Shown here in pieces: positions 26,822 to 36,649 of a stretch of DNA of 64,000 nucleotides. Under the pieces are notes generated by a model that ran no database searches, was not told the DNA's origin, and was given only the letters and a program-made list of their open reading frames with translations. The translations under genes were made by a program, and so were the position numbers. The stretch lies in the NCBI GenBank assembly GCA_041916775.1, contig JAYRYZ010000009.1, positions 62,001 to 126,000 on the forward strand, in the 5' to 3' direction. Numbering within the stretch: position 1 is the stretch's first letter; each line of letters begins with the position of its first letter. The stretch is from UBA2357 sp041916775. Its GTDB lineage: Bacteria > Pseudomonadota > Gammaproteobacteria > Burkholderiales > Rhodocyclaceae.

Positions 26822-27082
26822 TCAGTGACGGCGGCGGGCAGGCGCGCCAGTCGTGGAGCGGCCTTCGATGTGACGGAAGGTGATACGGCCCTTGCCCAGG
26901 TCGTAGGGCGACATTTCCAGAGAAACCTTGTCGCCGGCGATGATGCGGATGTGGTGCTTGCGCATCTTGCCTGCGCTGTAGGCCACGAGTTCATGACCGT
27001 TCTCGAGGGTGACGCGATAGCGTGAATCCGGCAGCACTTCATCCACCACGCCGTTCATTTCGATGAGTTCTTCCTTGGCCAA
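26822..27082 (-). CDS. infA: Translation initiation factor IF-1, second-copy type
   Basis: The 86-residue S1/OB-fold protein matches IF-1 (AKEELIEMNGVVDEVLPDSRYRV, ENGHELVAYSAGKMRKHHIRI, YDLGKGRITFRHI) and has an extra basic tail (TTGAPARRRH) beyond the usual 72 residues. The start is probably TTG at 27082, giving MAKEEL. The GGAG lies 7 nt before this TTG, while the ATG at 27088 directly abuts it. Many betaproteobacteria carry a second infA away from the ribosomal operon, and this looks like that copy. It is followed by the NYN gene about 200 bp on and preceded by the cold-shock gene. Confidence 0.92.
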   Translation of the reverse strand: MAKEELIEMNGVVDEVLPDSRYRVTLENGHELVAYSAGKMRKHHIRIIAGDKVSLEMSPYDLGKGRITFRHIEGRSTTGAPARRRH

Positions 27083-27132
27083 ATGCATTCTCCATGCTTG
27101 ATCGGGCATCACGAAAGCGGACCCCGAAAATG

Positions 27133-27156
27133 AAAAAGCCCGAACGATGTCGGGCT
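27133..27156 (-). terminator. Intrinsic terminator of the cold-shock gene
   Basis: On the minus strand AGCCCGA and TCGGGCT form a 7-bp stem with a 6-nt loop, followed by a run of T (TTTTTCATTTT). It lies about 75 bp after the cold-shock gene stop and before infA, so the two genes are probably separate transcripts. Confidence 0.85.
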
Positions 27157-27228
27157 CATCGGACGCCCGGGCCGAAACCCGGGTTGGTGCGTCGGGCAGC
27201 GCAGCAGGCGCTACCCATGCTCACGCGC

Positions 27229-27438
27229 TCAGGCGGCGAGCTTGCGGATATTGGCGGCCTGCTTGCCCTTCGGGCCGGTTGCCACTTCGAACTCGACGCG
27301 CTCGCCTTCCTGCAGGGACTTGAAGCCCGAACCCTGGATAGCGGAGAAGTGCGCGAACAGATCTTCGCCACCCGCTTCCGGGGTGATGAAGCCGAAGCCC
27401 TTGGAATCATTGAACCACTTGACGGTACCAGTTGCCAT
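27229..27438 (-). CDS. Cold-shock protein (CspA family)
   Basis: The 69-residue single cold-shock domain carries both RNA-binding motifs: KGFGFI (RNP1) and DLFAHFSAI (RNP2-type). It begins MATGTVKWFNDS. These proteins bind single-stranded RNA and act as RNA chaperones. The upstream region to about 27600 is long and non-coding, as expected for a csp leader that folds differently with temperature. The stop is followed by a clear terminator. Confidence 0.96.
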   Translation of the reverse strand: MATGTVKWFNDSKGFGFITPEAGGEDLFAHFSAIQGSGFKSLQEGERVEFEVATGPKGKQAANIRKLAA

Positions 27439-27931
27439 GTCTTGAACATCCTGAAAAAAATGAAGAGGGACGTGCCCCGATTTGGGCGAAACTCAAGACG
27501 GCGGAGTAGTGCAGGAAGAACCGCGCAGTTGCGAAGACCGAACCAGACAACAACAAGCTACTTGAAAATCGCTGGACGTCACTGTGCACTGGTTCGCCGC
27601 ACAAAGCAACAGAAGATTGCGCAATCACGGCCGATTGCAGCGAATACTTCACCACCAGCGTGTCGCGCCACACACGTTTGCAGGCGCAGCGCACACGGGG
27701 CCGGAGATGCTGCATTGCCGCATGCGCGCGCACCATGGCGCGTCATCCGCGCCACACATCGGTGCGTGTACACGACGCATCTTGCCGTACGGGCGACATC
27801 CCGTGCCCCGCATGCACACACCGCCCGCGCCGCCTGCTAGGGTGCGACGCACACGCAGGGCGGAGCCGTTTCTGGTGACGTTCTTGCTTGCCGCTCAAGC
27901 ACATGCACCAACCCCGCAGGAGACACCGAGC
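27439..27931. other. Divergent intergenic region: cold-shock leader and pyc upstream region
   Basis: This 493-bp stretch carries no gene I can support. The part next to the cold-shock gene (to about 27600) is relatively AT-rich, with poly-A/T tracts, and is likely its promoter and long 5' leader. The part from about 27600 to 27930 is rich in CA/GCAC dinucleotide patterns and leads to pyc, with GGAG about 10 nt before its ATG. Open frames that cross it lack family similarity. Confidence 0.5.
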
Positions 27932-30900
27932 ATGAAGAAAATCCGCAGCATCCTGGTCGCCAACCGCAGCGAGATCGCGATCCGCGTGTTCCGCGCCGCC
28001 TCGGAGCTGGGCATCCGCACCGTGGCGATCTACTCCAGCGAGGACCGCTTTGCGCTGCACCGCTTCAAGGCGGACGAGTCCTACCTGGTGGGCGACGGCA
28101 TGAAGCCGATCCAGGCCTACCTCGACATCGCCGACATCATCCGTGTGGCCAAGGCCGCCGAGGTCGACGCGATCCATCCCGGCTACGGTTTCCTCTCCGA
28201 GAACCCGGCCTTCGCGCGCGCCTGCGCGGCGGCCGGCATCGCCTTCATCGGCCCCAGGCCCGAGGTGATGGAACGGCTCGGCAACAAGGTGGCGGCGCGC
28301 GAGCTCGCAGAGGCCGCGGGCGTGCCGGTGGTGCCGGCGACCACCGCCCTGCCCCATGATCTCGCTGCCGCGCATGCGATGGCCGCAGCGGTGGGCTACC
28401 CGCTGATGCTCAAGGCCAGCTGGGGCGGCGGCGGGCGCGGCATGCGCGTGGTCGAGACGGCGGCCGAGCTGGACAACGCGATCGAGGTCGCGCGGCGTGA
28501 GGCGCTCGCCGCCTTCGGCAACGACGAGGTCTATCTCGAGAAGCTGGTGCGCCGCGCCCGCCATGTCGAGGTGCAGATCATCGGCGACACCCACGGCAAC
28601 CTCATCCACCTTTTCGAGCGCGACTGCTCGGTGCAGCGGCGCAACCAGAAGGTGGTGGAGCGCGCGCCCGCGCCGTATCTGGACGAGACGACCCGCAGCG
28701 CGCTGTGCGAGGCGGCGCTGAAGCTGTGCCGCGCGGCGAACTACTCGCACGCCGGCACGGTGGAGTTCCTGATGGACGCAGACAGCGGCCGGTTCTATTT
28801 CATCGAGGTGAACCCGCGCATCCAGGTGGAGCACACCGTCACCGAGCAGGTCACCGGCGTGGACGTGGTGAAGGCGCAGATCCGCATCACCGAAGGTGCG
28901 CGTATCGGCGACAGCGACGGCTTCCTGCCGGCGCAGGATGCGATCCGCCTCAACGGCCATGCGCTGCAGTGCCGCGTCACCACCGAGGATCCGGAGAACG
29001 GCTTCACCCCCGACTACGGCCGCATCACCGCCTACCGCAGCGCGGCCGGTTTCGGCCTGCGCCTCGATGGTGGCACCGCCTACACCGGCGCGGTCATCAC
29101 GCCCTTCTACGACTCGCTGCTGGTGAAGGTCACCGCCTGGGGCCATAGCCCGGACGAGGCGATCTCGCGCATGAGCCGGGGCCTGCGCGAGTTCCGCATC
29201 CGCGGCGTGTCGTCCAACCTGCAGTTCCTGGAAAACGTCATCAATCACCCGCAGTTCCGCTCGGGCGAATGCATCACGCGCTTCATCGACACCACACCGG
29301 AGCTCTTCCGCTTCCAGAAGCGCCAGGATCGCGCCACCCGGGTGCTGCGCTTCCTCGGCGATGTGGCGGTGAATGGCAACCCCGAGATGGCCGGGCGCAA
29401 GGCGCCGCCGCTGCCGCTGGCGCGGCCGGTGAAACCACAGGTGGATCTCGCCGCCCCGCCACCACCGGGCTCGCGCGACCGGCTCAAGGCGCTGGGGCCG
29501 CAGGCCTTCGCCAAGTGGATGCTGGAGCAGGACGCGGTGCTCCTCACCGACACCACGATGCGCGACGCCCACCAGTCGCTCTTCGCCACCCGCATGCGCA
29601 CCCACGACATGCTCGAGATCGCGCCTCACTATGCACGCCTGATGCCGCAGCTCTTCTCGATGGAATGCTGGGGCGGTGCGACCTTCGACGTGGCGCTGCG
29701 CTTCCTGAAGGAGGACCCGTGGGAGCGGCTGCGCAAGCTGCGCGCCGAGGTGCCGAACATCCTCTTCCAGATGCTGCTGCGCGCCTCCAACGCGGTGGGC
29801 TACACCAACTACGCCGACAACGTGGTGCGCTACTTCGTGCAGCAGGCGGCGCGCGAGGGCATGGACGTGTTCCGCGTGTTCGACTCGCTCAACTGGGTCG
29901 ACAACATGCGCGTGGCGATGGATGCGGTGATCGAATCCGGCGCGCTGTGCGAGGCGGCGGTGTGCTACACCGGCGACCTCTTCGACAGCGGCCGGCCCAA
30001 GTACAACCTCAAGTACTACGTCGATCTCGCCAAGCAGCTCGAGAAGGCCGGCGCGCATGTGCTGGGCATCAAGGACATGGCCGGCGTGTGCAAGCCGCGC
30101 GCGGCACGGGAACTGGTGCGGGTGCTGAAGCAGGAGATCGGCCTGCCGATCCACTTCCACACCCACGACACCTCCGGCATCGCCGCGGCGAGCGTGCTCG
30201 CGGCAATCGAGGCCGGCGTGGATGCGGTGGATGGTGCGCTCGATGCGATGAGCGGCCTCACCTCGCAGCCCAACCTCGGCTCCATCGCCGCGGCGATCGC
30301 CGGCAGCGCGCGCGACAGCGGCCTCGACCTGGATGCGGCGCAGTCGCTGTCGCACTACTGGGAGGGCGTGCGCCGCTTCTACGTGCCTTTCGAGGCCGAC
30401 ATCCGCGCCGGCACCTCGGATGTGTACAAGCACGAGATGCCCGGCGGTCAATACACCAACCTGCGCGAGCAGGCACGCGCGATGGGGCTGGAGCACCGCT
30501 GGCCCGAGGTGTCGCAGGCCTATGCTGACGTCAACCAGCTGTTCGGCGACATCGTCAAGGTCACGCCCACCTCCAAGGTGGTCGGCGACATGGCGCTCTT
30601 CATGGTGGCCAACGACCTCACCCCGGACGAGGTGCTGGACCCCGCGCGCGAGATCAGCTTCCCCGATTCGGTGGTGTCGCTCTTCAAGGGCGAACTCGGC
30701 TTCCCGCCGGACGGCTTCCCCAAGGCCTTGAGCGACAAGGTGTTGCGCGGCGCCGCCCCGCTCGCCGGACGCGCGGGTGACTTCCTGCCGGAGGTGGATC
30801 TGGAGGCGGCGCGCAAGGAAGCGGAAGCCACCGTCGGCCGCCAGGTGTCGGATGCGGACCTCGCCTCGTGGCTGATGTATCCCAAGGTCTACAAGGACTA

Positions 30901-31381
30901 CGTCGCCCATCACGCGCGCTACGGCGACGTGTCGCGCCTGCCGACGCCGGTATTCTTCTACGGACTCACCGACCGGCAGGAGATCTCGGTGGAGATCGAC
31001 AAGGGCAAGACCCTGGTGATCCGCCAGACCGGCAGCAGCGACACGCCGGATGAAGAAGGTCGGGTGAAGGTGTTCTTCGAGCTCAACGGCCAGCCGCGCC
31101 TGCTGCGCGTCGCCAAGGAAGGCGCGGTCGCCACCGGCAAGCGCCACCCCAAGGCCGACGACAGCAACCCCAACCACATCGGCGCGCCGATGCCGGGCGC
31201 GATCGTCACCGTCGCGATCCACGCCGGGCAGAAGATCACCCGGGGCACGCCGTTGGTGTCGATCGAGGCGATGAAGATGGAAACCGCCCTCACCGCCGAC
31301 CGCGACGCGGTGGTGAAGCAGGTGCACGTCAAGCCGGGCGACAAGGTGTCGGCGAAGGATCTGCTGGTGGAGTTGCAGTAG
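27932..31381 (+). CDS. pyc: Pyruvate carboxylase, single-chain
   Basis: The 1149-residue biotin enzyme makes oxaloacetate from pyruvate and bicarbonate, replenishing the TCA cycle. An ATP-grasp biotin carboxylase (about 1-450, MKKIRSILVANRSEIAIRVFRA, with KASWGGGGRGMR) is followed by the carboxyltransferase domain (about 530-800, LLTDTTMRDAHQSLFATRMRT), an allosteric/PC linker, and a C-terminal biotinyl domain with EAMKMET, the biotinylated Lys being about residue 1115. The frame is open to 27584, but ATG 27932 gives the family N-terminus and has GGAG upstream. It stands alone. Confidence 0.96.
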   Translation: MKKIRSILVANRSEIAIRVFRAASELGIRTVAIYSSEDRFALHRFKADESYLVGDGMKPIQAYLDIADIIRVAKAAEVDAIHPGYGFLSENPAFARACAAAGIAFIGPRPEVMERLGNKVAARELAEAAGVPVVPATTALPHDLAAAHAMAAAVGYPLMLKASWGGGGRGMRVVETAAELDNAIEVARREALAAFGNDEVYLEKLVRRARHVEVQIIGDTHGNLIHLFERDCSVQRRNQKVVERAPAPYLDETTRSALCEAALKLCRAANYSHAGTVEFLMDADSGRFYFIEVNPRIQVEHTVTEQVTGVDVVKAQIRITEGARIGDSDGFLPAQDAIRLNGHALQCRVTTEDPENGFTPDYGRITAYRSAAGFGLRLDGGTAYTGAVITPFYDSLLVKVTAWGHSPDEAISRMSRGLREFRIRGVSSNLQFLENVINHPQFRSGECITRFIDTTPELFRFQKRQDRATRVLRFLGDVAVNGNPEMAGRKAPPLPLARPVKPQVDLAAPPPPGSRDRLKALGPQAFAKWMLEQDAVLLTDTTMRDAHQSLFATRMRTHDMLEIAPHYARLMPQLFSMECWGGATFDVALRFLKEDPWERLRKLRAEVPNILFQMLLRASNAVGYTNYADNVVRYFVQQAAREGMDVFRVFDSLNWVDNMRVAMDAVIESGALCEAAVCYTGDLFDSGRPKYNLKYYVDLAKQLEKAGAHVLGIKDMAGVCKPRAARELVRVLKQEIGLPIHFHTHDTSGIAAASVLAAIEAGVDAVDGALDAMSGLTSQPNLGSIAAAIAGSARDSGLDLDAAQSLSHYWEGVRRFYVPFEADIRAGTSDVYKHEMPGGQYTNLREQARAMGLEHRWPEVSQAYADVNQLFGDIVKVTPTSKVVGDMALFMVANDLTPDEVLDPAREISFPDSVVSLFKGELGFPPDGFPKALSDKVLRGAAPLAGRAGDFLPEVDLEAARKEAEATVGRQVSDADLASWLMYPKVYKDYVAHHARYGDVSRLPTPVFFYGLTDRQEISVEIDKGKTLVIRQTGSSDTPDEEGRVKVFFELNGQPRLLRVAKEGAVATGKRHPKADDSNPNHIGAPMPGAIVTVAIHAGQKITRGTPLVSIEAMKMETALTADRDAVVKQVHVKPGDKVSAKDLLVELQ

Positions 31382-31438
31382 ACGTGCTGCAGGGCGGATG
31401 CGCGTTGGCGCCTGGCGGCCGGATTGTCCGGCATGTCC

Positions 31439-32335
31439 TCAGCGGCGCGCCCCGCCCTTGCCCTCCACCGCCCCGGCCGTCACCCGGCTGCCCTGGCTGA
31501 CCTGAAAGCGCGGCCCCGCCGCGCCCGACCGGAACTGCACCGGCACCGCATGCTGCTCGAACCGGCCGCTGCGGCCGAGGCGGATCTCGGTGACCTCGAA
31601 GTGCAGGTGCGGGCCGGACGAATAACCGGTGTTGCCGACGCGCGCGAGGAGCATGCCCTCTCGCACCCACTCGCCGCGCGCCACCAGAACCGAGTTCTTC
31701 GCGAGATGCGCGTAGCTCGCGATGCTGCCGTCCGCATGCAGCACGCGGACGACATTGGCCTTGTCGCGGTAGTAGTGGTTGCGCGCGCCAATGCTGTGGC
31801 CCTCCTCGACCTCGATCACCACACCGTCACGCGCGGCGACGATGAAGGCCCCCTCCGGCAGTACGAAGTCGATTGCGTTGCGGCTGCCGGGCGCACGGTG
31901 GGTAGTGAGCTCCCCGCCCGGCGCCTGGCTCACCCACGCACTGCTGCCATCTGGAAAGGGCAAGCGATACGCGACCTTGTCGTCATGGCGCGCATTCGCA
32001 TCCCCCGGCAGGTAGCGGCTGCGGTACTGGATGCGCCAGGCCTGCCCCTTGCGCCCGGGGCGCGCGGAACCGAACTCGGTACGACCGCCGGCCGGCACCA
32101 CCACCCTGAGCATGGTGGAGGGCTCGACGACCAGGTTGGTGCCGCTGACATCCACATTTGCTGAAATCGCCACCGGACCGCGGTTGACCGCAAACAAGCG
32201 CAGACCGTCATGGGTCTTGACGGACTCGACGCGGAACACCGCGTCAGTATTGGCCGCCCCGGCGGGCGGTGCGGTAGCGAGGGTCACCATCACCAGGGCG
32301 ATCATGGCGGCGCAAGCGGACAAACTCGAGCGCAT
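31439..32335 (-). CDS. M23-family peptidoglycan endopeptidase, exported
   Basis: The 298-residue protein has a signal peptide (about 1-27, PPAGA). An N-terminal beta-rich region precedes a LytM/M23 domain (about 140-255) with metal-binding residues in THRAPGSRNAIDF and in the closing GPHLHFEV (HxH) motif. It should cut peptide cross-links in peptidoglycan or act as an amidase activator. Its start lies only 2 bp after the RES-domain gene stop, so it is the third gene of that unit. A link to the toxin-antitoxin pair is positional only. Confidence 0.87.
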   Translation of the reverse strand: MRSSLSACAAMIALVMVTLATAPPAGAANTDAVFRVESVKTHDGLRLFAVNRGPVAISANVDVSGTNLVVEPSTMLRVVVPAGGRTEFGSARPGRKGQAWRIQYRSRYLPGDANARHDDKVAYRLPFPDGSSAWVSQAPGGELTTHRAPGSRNAIDFVLPEGAFIVAARDGVVIEVEEGHSIGARNHYYRDKANVVRVLHADGSIASYAHLAKNSVLVARGEWVREGMLLARVGNTGYSSGPHLHFEVTEIRLGRSGRFEQHAVPVQFRSGAAGPRFQVSQGSRVTAGAVEGKGGARR

Positions 32336-32337
32336 GC

Positions 32338-32985
32338 TCAGCCGACCTCGATGCCGGCCCTCAGGGCCGCCCGCAATACGGCCTCGCGCAGGCTCGCATT
32401 CCGTGCCAGCGGCCCGCCGCGCCGCGTTCCGTGAAGCGCACCGGCAACGCGGTCGCCGAAAAGCAGCAACGCGGGATCACGGTCGCGCTGGCGGGACATC
32501 CACAGCAGTCCGTCCACCTCGGGACATTGGCGATGCAATGCCTGGGCCCACGCGGCGGTGGCCAGGTAATCGCGCGATGGCGAAAGGATCAACTCGTCCT
32601 TCGGCACCTTCAGGCGGTGAAGGCCTTCACTGGTGAGATCCACCAGCCTCAGCTCACGCTCGGCCCAGAGCTCGCCGTGACCACGAAGCGCAAAATCGTC
32701 CAGATCGACGAACTTGTCATCCGCATCAAAGGGCACATCGTGGAAGACCGTCTCGAAAATCGCGCATTCGAGCGTGGCGCCACCATACAGGTATGGAACG
32801 GGTGCGCCTTGCGCATCAATGATCGGCGCGAAGCGTGTCGGCTTTGCCAGCCGGCCGGTCGCGTCCACACACGGATGAAAGCTGGCGGGCGCAAATGCAG
32901 TGTCGTGCATCACATGGATGACCCGCCCCGCAGGCCAGATGTCGATGAGCGGATCCAGCGGCCCCGCCGGCAGGCGGCAGCTCAA
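32338..32985 (-). CDS. RES-domain protein, probable NAD+-degrading toxin
   Basis: The 215-residue protein matches the RES family: RLAKPTRFAPI, then PYLYGGATLECAIFETVFHDVPF with the conserved Tyr and Glu, and a later SRDYLATAAWAQAL segment with the conserved Ser/Arg region. RES toxins (MbcT, ParT and others) destroy or modify NAD+ or transfer ADP-ribose. The start overlaps the upstream gene by ATGA, with the antitoxin candidate first, the usual RES/Xre order. An active toxin is inferred from family and context. Confidence 0.78.
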   Translation of the reverse strand: MSCRLPAGPLDPLIDIWPAGRVIHVMHDTAFAPASFHPCVDATGRLAKPTRFAPIIDAQGAPVPYLYGGATLECAIFETVFHDVPFDADDKFVDLDDFALRGHGELWAERELRLVDLTSEGLHRLKVPKDELILSPSRDYLATAAWAQALHRQCPEVDGLLWMSRQRDRDPALLLFGDRVAGALHGTRRGGPLARNASLREAVLRAALRAGIEVG

Positions 32986-33656
32986 GCGGCGGCACCCTCG
33001 GCATCGCGCCGCGCGGCGGCTGAGACTGCATCGGGCGCCTCAGCCAGCAGATCGACCGGTCGCGCACTGCCGGGCAAAAGGCCGTTGGCCGAGGTGAACC
33101 AGAGTGCCAGCTTCCAGGGTGGCCTGCGCCCGCCGAACGCGTCCAGAACATCCTTGATGATCTTGCGCGGCTTGCCGTTCTCGAACTGAAACGCAGGGTA
33201 AACATCGCGTTCCCGGATGGTCCGGTCGGGATGCGGCACCGCGAACACCTGCCCGCGCTTGCGCCAATTGTCGGCGAGCGCCGCGCGATTGCTGGCCGTG
33301 GATCCGTTCAGATCGGCAAGCTGCGCCGCGCTCAGGAAACCGAACTCATCAAGGATGCGGGCATGGCGGGCACCCAGCCGCTGCGCCATCTCCACATCCA
33401 CCGGGCTGGGTGCGAGCATGCGTGCGGCAAAGAAATCGATCATTTCCTCCAGCCGGCGCTCCCGCTCGGCCGAGAGCTTCTCGCCGAGCAGACGATCCAG
33501 CAAGGGCAGCGCGGCAAGCAAGGCACTGGATGCGGCCTCGTCGCACACTTCGAGGCGGAACACCTGCCCGGATCGAGGGCCGGCCGCAGCCTCCTTTGCG
33601 ATGAGGCGCACGTCGAGCAACTCACCCTGCAGCAGCGGAGGCACCAAGTCACCCAT
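32982..33656 (-). CDS. Probable antitoxin with MbcA/ParS-type C-terminal domain
   Basis: The protein has about 224 residues, longer than usual Xre/ParS antitoxins. The last 60 residues (PRKIIKDVLDAFGG, PPWKLALWFTSANGLLPGSARPVDLLAEAP) resemble the toxin-binding domain of MbcA/ParS antitoxins. The middle part (FLSAAQLADLNGSTASNRAALADNWRKRG) could be the DNA-binding helix-turn-helix. The N-terminal 100 residues are not recognised. ATG 33656 has GGAG 9 nt upstream and is preferred to a GTG at 33662. It overlaps the RES gene by 4 bp. A palindromic operator lies just upstream. Confidence 0.66.
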   Translation of the reverse strand: MGDLVPPLLQGELLDVRLIAKEAAAGPRSGQVFRLEVCDEAASSALLAALPLLDRLLGEKLSAERERRLEEMIDFFAARMLAPSPVDVEMAQRLGARHARILDEFGFLSAAQLADLNGSTASNRAALADNWRKRGQVFAVPHPDRTIRERDVYPAFQFENGKPRKIIKDVLDAFGGRRPPWKLALWFTSANGLLPGSARPVDLLAEAPDAVSAAARRDAEGAAA

Positions 33657-33670
33657 GATCACAAGCTCCG

Positions 33671-33715
33671 TTGATGAATTTGATGAGAATATACATCAAT
33701 TGATCAGACAGATCA
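33671..33715. promoter_or_regulatory. AT-rich operator/promoter of the toxin-antitoxin unit
   Basis: It contains a perfect dyad, TTGATG-N8-CATCAA at 33680-33699. A further TTGATG copy lies at 33671-33676, and a smaller dyad TGATC-N5-GATCA at 33701-33715. It is the only strongly AT-rich patch in the area and sits 15-60 bp before the antitoxin start, as expected for autorepression by the toxin-antitoxin complex. Confidence 0.65.
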
Positions 33716-33751
33716 TTCAGACACGCTTTCGAAATCACGCACCGCATGCAT

Positions 33752-34728
33752 TCAGACCGTCTCGGCCGCGATCTCCTCCACCCGATGACACGCCACGCTG
33801 CGCCCCTCCACCGTGCGCAACTCCGGCTCCTCGGCCGAGCAGCGCGGCACCGCGTGGGGGCAGCGTTTGTGGAAGGCGCAGCCGCCGGGCGGCGACAGGG
33901 GGCTGGGGAGTTCGCCCTGGATGCGGATCTTGATGCGCCGGTCCTCGGGGTGGATGGAGGGCGTCGCGGACAGCAACGCCTGGGTGTAAGGGTGCAGCGG
34001 GTGGTCGTAGACGCTGCGCTTGTCGCCCACCTCGACCGCGCGGCCGAGGTACATCACCATCAGCTCGTCGGCGACGTGTTCGACCACCGCGAGATTGTGG
34101 GAGATGAACACGTAGGCGGTGCCGAACTCTTCCTGCAGGTCCATGAAGAGGTTGAGCACCTGCGCCTGGATGGAGACATCGAGCGCAGAGGTGGGCTCGT
34201 CGGCGACGACGATGCGCGGGTTGAGCATCATCGCCCGGGCGATCGCGATGCGCTGCCGCTGGCCGCCCGAGAACATGTGCGGATAGCGGTAATAGTGCTC
34301 CGGGCGCAGGCCGACGCGGGTCATCATCGCGCGCACCTTGTCCTCGCGTTCGGCTGCGGACAGGCGGGTATTGATCGCGAGCGGCTCGCCCAGCTGGGTG
34401 CCGATCTTCTGGCGCGGGTTGAGCGAGGCATAAGGGTTCTGGAACACCATCTGCACCTTGGAACGCATGCGCTTCAGGGTGGCGGCGGACGCACCGGCGA
34501 CATCCTCGCCATCCAGGATGAGTGCGCCCGCGGTGGGCGCTTCGATCAGGGTGAGGCTGCGCGCGAGGGTGGATTTGCCGCAGCCGGATTCGCCCACCAC
34601 CGCGAGGGTGCGACCGGGCGCGAGGCTGAAGGACACGCCGTTGAGCGCCTTCACCGTCGCGGCGGGCTTCATGAAACCACGCGACACTTCGTAATGCCGC
34701 GCCAGCGCGCGGGCTTCGAGTACCGTGC

Positions 34729-34732
<4 letters not shown>
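33752..34732 (-). CDS. dppF: Dipeptide ABC transporter ATP-binding protein DppF
   Basis: The 326-residue ABC ATPase has Walker A GESGCGKS, signature FSGGQRQRIAIARA, Walker B IVVADEPTSALD, and the oligopeptide-transporter C-terminal extension with the cysteine-containing CAFHKRCPHAVPRC motif. It powers peptide import with DppD. The frame stays open far upstream by chance. The start at 34732 overlaps the dppD stop by 4 bp. It is the last gene of dppABCDF. Confidence 0.93.
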
Positions 34733-35706
<974 letters not shown>

Positions 35707-35718
35707 GTCTTGTACACC

Positions 35719-36639
35719 TCAGGCGGCCAGCTTGAGCTTGGGGTCGAGCGCGTCGCGCAGGCCGTCGCCCATCAGGTTGATCGCCAGCACCGACAGCAGG
35801 ATCGTCAGGCCGGGCAGCGTCACCACCCACCAGGCGCGCTCGATGTAGTCGCGCGCCGAGGCGAGCATCGTGCCCCACTCCGGCGTGGGCGGTTGCACGC
35901 CCAGGCCGAGGAAGCCGAGTGCGGCGATCTCGAGGATGGCGGCGGAGAAGCTCATCGTCGCATGCACGATCAGCGGCGCCATGCAGTTGGGCAGCACGGT
36001 GATGAACATCAGCCGCGCGAGCCCGGCGCCCGCCACGCGCGAGGCGGTGACGTAGTCGCGGTTCAGCTCGGTCATCGCCGAGGCGCGGGTGAGGCGCACA
36101 TAGGCAGGCAGCGACACGGTGGCGATCGCGATCATCGCGTTGAGCAGACCCGGCCCGAGGATGGCCATGATCGCCACCGCCAGCAGCAGCGAGGGCAGCG
36201 CCATCATGATGTCCATCATGCGCATGATCGGCCCGCCGAGTGCGCGCGGGAAGAACGCGGCCAGCAAGCCGAGCACCACGCCGGGCAACAGCGCCATCAG
36301 CACCGAGCAGAGGCCGATGAAGAGCGACAGCCGCGCGCCATGGATGAGACGCGAGAGGATGTCGCGCCCGAGTTCGTCGGTGCCGAGCAGAAAGCGCGCC
36401 GAACCGCCGTCCAGCCACGCGGGCGGGGTCAGCAGGGCATCGCGGTATTGCTCGATCGGGCTGTAGGGTGCGACCCAGGGCGCGAACACCGCACAGAAGG
36501 TCACCAACAACATGAACAACAGCCCGGCGACCGCACCCTTGTTGCGCGAGAAGCCGATCCAGAACTCGCGCAGCGGCGAGGGGTAGGCCAGCGCAGGATC
36601 TTCGGCGGGCTGGGCGGAAGCGAGATCGGCCACGTTCAT
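35719..36639 (-). CDS. dppC: Dipeptide ABC transporter permease DppC
   Basis: The 306-residue inner-membrane permease has an N-terminal OppC-type region (FWIGFSRNKGAVAGLLFMLLV), six predicted membrane spans, and the EAA loop near DYVTASRVAGAGLARLMFITVLPNC, which docks to the ATPases. LLGTDELGRDILSRLIHGAR is the family landmark. It lies 10 bp after dppB. Confidence 0.94.
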   Translation of the reverse strand: MNVADLASAQPAEDPALAYPSPLREFWIGFSRNKGAVAGLLFMLLVTFCAVFAPWVAPYSPIEQYRDALLTPPAWLDGGSARFLLGTDELGRDILSRLIHGARLSLFIGLCSVLMALLPGVVLGLLAAFFPRALGGPIMRMMDIMMALPSLLLAVAIMAILGPGLLNAMIAIATVSLPAYVRLTRASAMTELNRDYVTASRVAGAGLARLMFITVLPNCMAPLIVHATMSFSAAILEIAALGFLGLGVQPPTPEWGTMLASARDYIERAWWVVTLPGLTILLSVLAINLMGDGLRDALDPKLKLAA

Positions 36640-36649
36640 CGCGCGCTCC

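Noticed and set aside
27600..27930. Possible small genes upstream of pyc
   Set aside because: Several overlapping frames exist in a CA-rich stretch, but none has a good start site or recognisable protein.
27743..31327. 1194-codon open frame antisense to pyc
   Set aside because: It mirrors the pyruvate carboxylase gene. High GC at third codon positions leaves long open antisense frames, and its protein is Arg/His-rich without family motifs.
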